From assembly GCF_000377665.1 (NCBI RefSeq), contig NZ_KB898651.1, positions 124,001 to 188,000 of the forward strand: 64,000 nucleotides of DNA, given 5' to 3'. Source of the DNA: Vreelandella zhanjiangensis DSM 21076. Its GTDB lineage: Bacteria; Pseudomonadota; Gammaproteobacteria; Pseudomonadales; Halomonadaceae. This document shows positions 61,363 through 64,000 of the stretch, piece after piece. The translations under genes were made by a program, and so were the position numbers. The notes below the pieces were generated by a model. The model made no database searches. It had not been told where the DNA came from and was given only the letters and a program-made list of their open reading frames with translations. Within the stretch, counting starts at the first letter, position 1, and each line of letters begins with the position of its first letter.

Positions 61363-64000
61363 TCATTCAAACCGCTGTTCACGCTCCTCGTCTTCCCGCT
61401 GTTCACGCTCTTTCTCGTATTCGATCAACTTAACCAGTTTTGCAGACACCGATTTAGAAGCCATAGCGATCTGCGCATTCTTGTGTTCAACCAATACAGC
61501 AATGGCATCCGCTCTAGGTTGCATCACATTCGCTCGGCTGCCAGACCAAGATGAAGGTGTACTGCGCTCGGCGAATACATCCAAGACTACTTCTGGCTCA
61601 GGGGAGGCTTCCAACAACTTGATCGCTGACTCCGATATCTCAACTACTTTCTGATCTTTGTCCTCAGACCAAAGACTGATACCCGCCGCGATAGCCTCCC
61701 ATACGCTGTTATCATTTCTAGAACGACACCACTCAATCAAAATGTCCGCATCAATTTTGGCGAGAGGAGAACGCCGCATGCCTCCATGGCGAATAAAGAG
61801 CAGTTTTCGATATTGTTCTTCTTCAGTACCCTCAAAAACGCGATTGAGAAAAGTGTCTGGCATCAACGCGATAGTCGTTTCGATGGCACTTTCGAATTCA
61901 TAAATATGGCCATAATACTCATCAATAACAGCAAAGATCGTGTCTAGCCACTCTATCTTTTCGGCCTCGTTACCTTCAAAACTGAGCGTGGCACCAATAA
62001 CGCACTCAATGTGATATGCCCCTATCCCTCCAGGATCACTGTGGTCTCTTTGTAGCCTCTGGATCGCTGCTTTTAGGCCGACCAGTCGAAGATCGGAACC
62101 AAGCGTATCCACTGAGCAATCTTTGCCATGTAGCTTCATACTTAGAGCATCCAAAACCACGTCATCACCGTTCGGTTTACTCAAGAGCTTCCGGGCAAGA
62201 TCGAGAACACGTTCTCTAGGCAAGTTAGCATAATCGTCCCTCCACAGAATTGGTCCATACATCCCTGGGTGAGTACCTGGATTATGTAGAAGAGCCATGC
62301 AACGATCTAGGTCGGTTTCTGTGAACTCCCGACGAGGATGTAAGCCAACCAATACACTTCGAAGTTTAGGATGCTGTACACACTGGTCGAGTAACTCCTG
62401 TGCTAGTGCTTGGTCAATAGAATCAGTCTCTTCAATGAAGCCAGCAAAAACTGCAAAATTCCTACTGGTTTCCGGCTGCTGTTCCAGTTGATCAACGAGC
62501 TGCTTCCAATAAACTTGTAAATCAGGTGTCCCCTTCGCTAGCCCTCTCCCAAATGTAGTGCAATAGGGCATCCAATCGTTGGAAAAGAGTTCGGAACTCA
62601 ACTCGCCAAGAACATGGTCTGATGCCGCAAAGTCCTCACCTAGTCGGAGAGCCTTGGCTTCAAGCCGATTCCCCGCATCACGATACTTATTGGTATCTTC
62701 ATGATCAAAATCGTCGTCTAACGCCCAGTAATCGTGTCCCGTGCTCAGCACGTACGTCATGATTGTCGAAATCAAATCATAGGGCTCTAACTCCCTCTCT
62801 AGTATCGCAAGGCTGTCCGGCAGCGGAGCTGGATCAACTTCGTCTTTGCGCTTGGAATAGTCGAGATAGATTGTTGAACGGATAGCTTTCCAGCCTTCGC
62901 CCCAAGGGTAGTAAGCATGTAACTTGCGAGCAGCATCGACGAGTTTGTCCCTAATGGCTTTTTGATGCCACATCCCTCGAAACGTGTCCGCTAGGATATG
63001 CCGTGCGGGGCCTTCAAGCTCAGGATTGCCGGAGGTTCCTAAGCACACTGCAGCGTCTATAAAGGCTCCACGCCACTCAACAAGTTCATCATGATTAGGT
63101 TGAAATCCAAAATCTCTTGGGCGAGCACCAAACTCACTCGCCCCGAACCCTGTCCATGGTGGCCCATTCAAAGCAGTCGAAAGCATCCTGAAGCCTAGCG
63201 ACCTACGCTCAGCCACGCCTGATGAAAGGCATTCATCCATGATCGCTATGCGCTGATCTAGAGAAGCATGTGTGCCAGACAGGTATGCCTGGAAAAATCT
63301 TGTGATCTTATTCCGAACCGCATCATAGTTATTGCTCTCGTCTTCAAGATCCGCCACACGGATTAAGAGTCTGACACAACGTTCAAAGGCGCTTTTTTCG
63401 TATGCCAACGACTGTAAAAGATTAAGAATTGTCCTCCGGCGTGTATTGTAAGGCGATCCCATACCCTCAAAATCAGACACGGTAAGCTCTGTTTCGATTC
63501 TATCTAGTAAGGCTTCAGGCGCGACCGGGGCAACATAGTTCAGCATTCGTACTGCCGTATCTTCCAAAGTTGATATGCGACCTAGCAGCCCATCAGGCTG
63601 GAGCCAAGCTTCAACTATCTCTTTCGCGACGGGATGATCATGCAGCAGTCCCAGCCTATGCGCGAACGACATTAACAAGCGTTGATGACCAGAAACCTCA
63701 AAGGCCGTATTGAGTCGATCGACCGGGATACTATCAAGCGCCGATGCAGCCAATTTGTTTGCTATGGCATGAGGTAAGATAGCCCGCCAATGAGCCCTCT
63801 TCTGTACAACATGTCGATCCACCAACTTCTTGACGGATCGAAACAGCTGGGTATGGGAATATCCGAATATCGAGCCCAGCACTTCCAGTTCGCTGTTACC
63901 ACTTTCCATGTTTGAGACCGAAAAGGAATATACAAGAGACAAGGTTTCAGCCTGTTGCCGCAAATCGTCGTCAGGACGTTTGCGCTGCTCAAACAAGCGG
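61363..64000 (-). CDS. C-terminal part of a large STAND-type NTPase-like protein (5' end outside the window)
   Basis: An open frame of at least 879 codons that runs off the right edge; the real start and any ATPase domain lie beyond 64000. Near the edge is a winged-helix-like segment (LGSIFGYSHTQLFRSVKKLV) followed by HVVQKRAHWRAILPHAIANK. That ending is typical of the winged helix after the NTPase module in STAND/NACHT-type proteins, as far as I recall. The remaining 780 residues or so are helical and repeat-like without clear motifs, ending in a charged coil (EYEKEREQREDEEREQ). Such C-terminal regions often act as sensors in antiphage proteins. There is no signal peptide and no membrane helix. 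Family assignment is tentative. Confidence 0.65.
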   Translation of the reverse strand, partial: RLFEQRKRPDDDLRQQAETLSLVYSFSVSNMESGNSELEVLGSIFGYSHTQLFRSVKKLVDRHVVQKRAHWRAILPHAIANKLAASALDSIPVDRLNTAFEVSGHQRLLMSFAHRLGLLHDHPVAKEIVEAWLQPDGLLGRISTLEDTAVRMLNYVAPVAPEALLDRIETELTVSDFEGMGSPYNTRRRTILNLLQSLAYEKSAFERCVRLLIRVADLEDESNNYDAVRNKITRFFQAYLSGTHASLDQRIAIMDECLSSGVAERRSLGFRMLSTALNGPPWTGFGASEFGARPRDFGFQPNHDELVEWRGAFIDAAVCLGTSGNPELEGPARHILADTFRGMWHQKAIRDKLVDAARKLHAYYPWGEGWKAIRSTIYLDYSKRKDEVDPAPLPDSLAILERELEPYDLISTIMTYVLSTGHDYWALDDDFDHEDTNKYRDAGNRLEAKALRLGEDFAASDHVLGELSSELFSNDWMPYCTTFGRGLAKGTPDLQVYWKQLVDQLEQQPETSRNFAVFAGFIEETDSIDQALAQELLDQCVQHPKLRSVLVGLHPRREFTETDLDRCMALLHNPGTHPGMYGPILWRDDYANLPRERVLDLARKLLSKPNGDDVVLDALSMKLHGKDCSVDTLGSDLRLVGLKAAIQRLQRDHSDPGGIGAYHIECVIGATLSFEGNEAEKIEWLDTIFAVIDEYYGHIYEFESAIETTIALMPDTFLNRVFEGTEEEQYRKLLFIRHGGMRRSPLAKIDADILIEWCRSRNDNSVWEAIAAGISLWSEDKDQKVVEISESAIKLLEASPEPEVVLDVFAERSTPSSWSGSRANVMQPRADAIAVLVEHKNAQIAMASKSVSAKLVKLIEYEKEREQREDEEREQRFE

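Overview
The window looks like the chromosome of a moderately halophilic gammaproteobacterium, most likely Halomonadaceae (Halomonas or Vreelandella type). The basis is gene content and protein style: acidic tails on envelope proteins, many transporters and LysR regulators, a fused LplT-PlsC-AMP-ligase protein, a TAXI-TRAP system and GlpF/GlpK. No rRNA, tRNA, CRISPR array or complete insertion sequence was seen.

Layout. 1-13.5 kb: LysR and XRE regulators, the lysophospholipid salvage fusion with a palindromic operator in front, a nitroreductase, an MscS channel with an acidic tail, an FMN glutamate-synthase-like enzyme, and a secreted subtilase whose catalytic Asp position is Glu. 13.5-20.7 kb: a 160-bp palindromic repeat, a DUF1656/HlyD/FUSC (AaeXAB-type) efflux operon, an MFS carrier, an MdaB-like quinone reductase divergent from a LysR gene, and a voltage-gated-type K+ channel. 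21-27.9 kb: glpF-glpK, a DUF2231/sorbosone-dehydrogenase pair, and a Cu/Zn-type permease divergent from a MerR regulator across a 19-bp-spacer promoter. 28-34.4 kb: a Fur-type siderophore uptake cassette (receptor, binding protein, two permeases, ATPase). 34.5-41 kb: Bcr/CflA pump, lldD, LysR/RidA, DUF2945, cupin, and a TetR/DJ-1/DUF1330 operon.

41-64 kb is accessory and rearranged. Three cargo blocks are each bracketed by direct repeats made of partial copies of a neighbouring gene. The TRAP transporter lies between two copies of a DJ-1 tail/DUF1330/terminator/rhuM segment, in which the two copies have decayed reciprocally. mesD-mesX-lysE-fic lies between two copies of the fic 5' end and promoter. 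A drug-efflux block (54.9-60.5 kb) lies between an intact and a 3'-truncated DUF808 gene. Further scraps of rhuM and the DJ-1 gene lie at 47.0 and 48.9 kb.

The most interesting element is in the third block. A CmlA/FloR-type phenicol efflux gene (GTG start at 55274) is preceded by a consensus-like promoter, an eight-codon leader peptide (MSSKKSDY) and a four-segment RNA region. That region can fold as 1:2 plus 3:4, which sequesters the ribosome-binding site, or as 2:3, which frees it. This is the architecture of a drug-inducible translational attenuator. The right edge cuts a large protein with the winged-helix signature of STAND-type NTPases, probably a defence gene whose ATPase lies outside the window.
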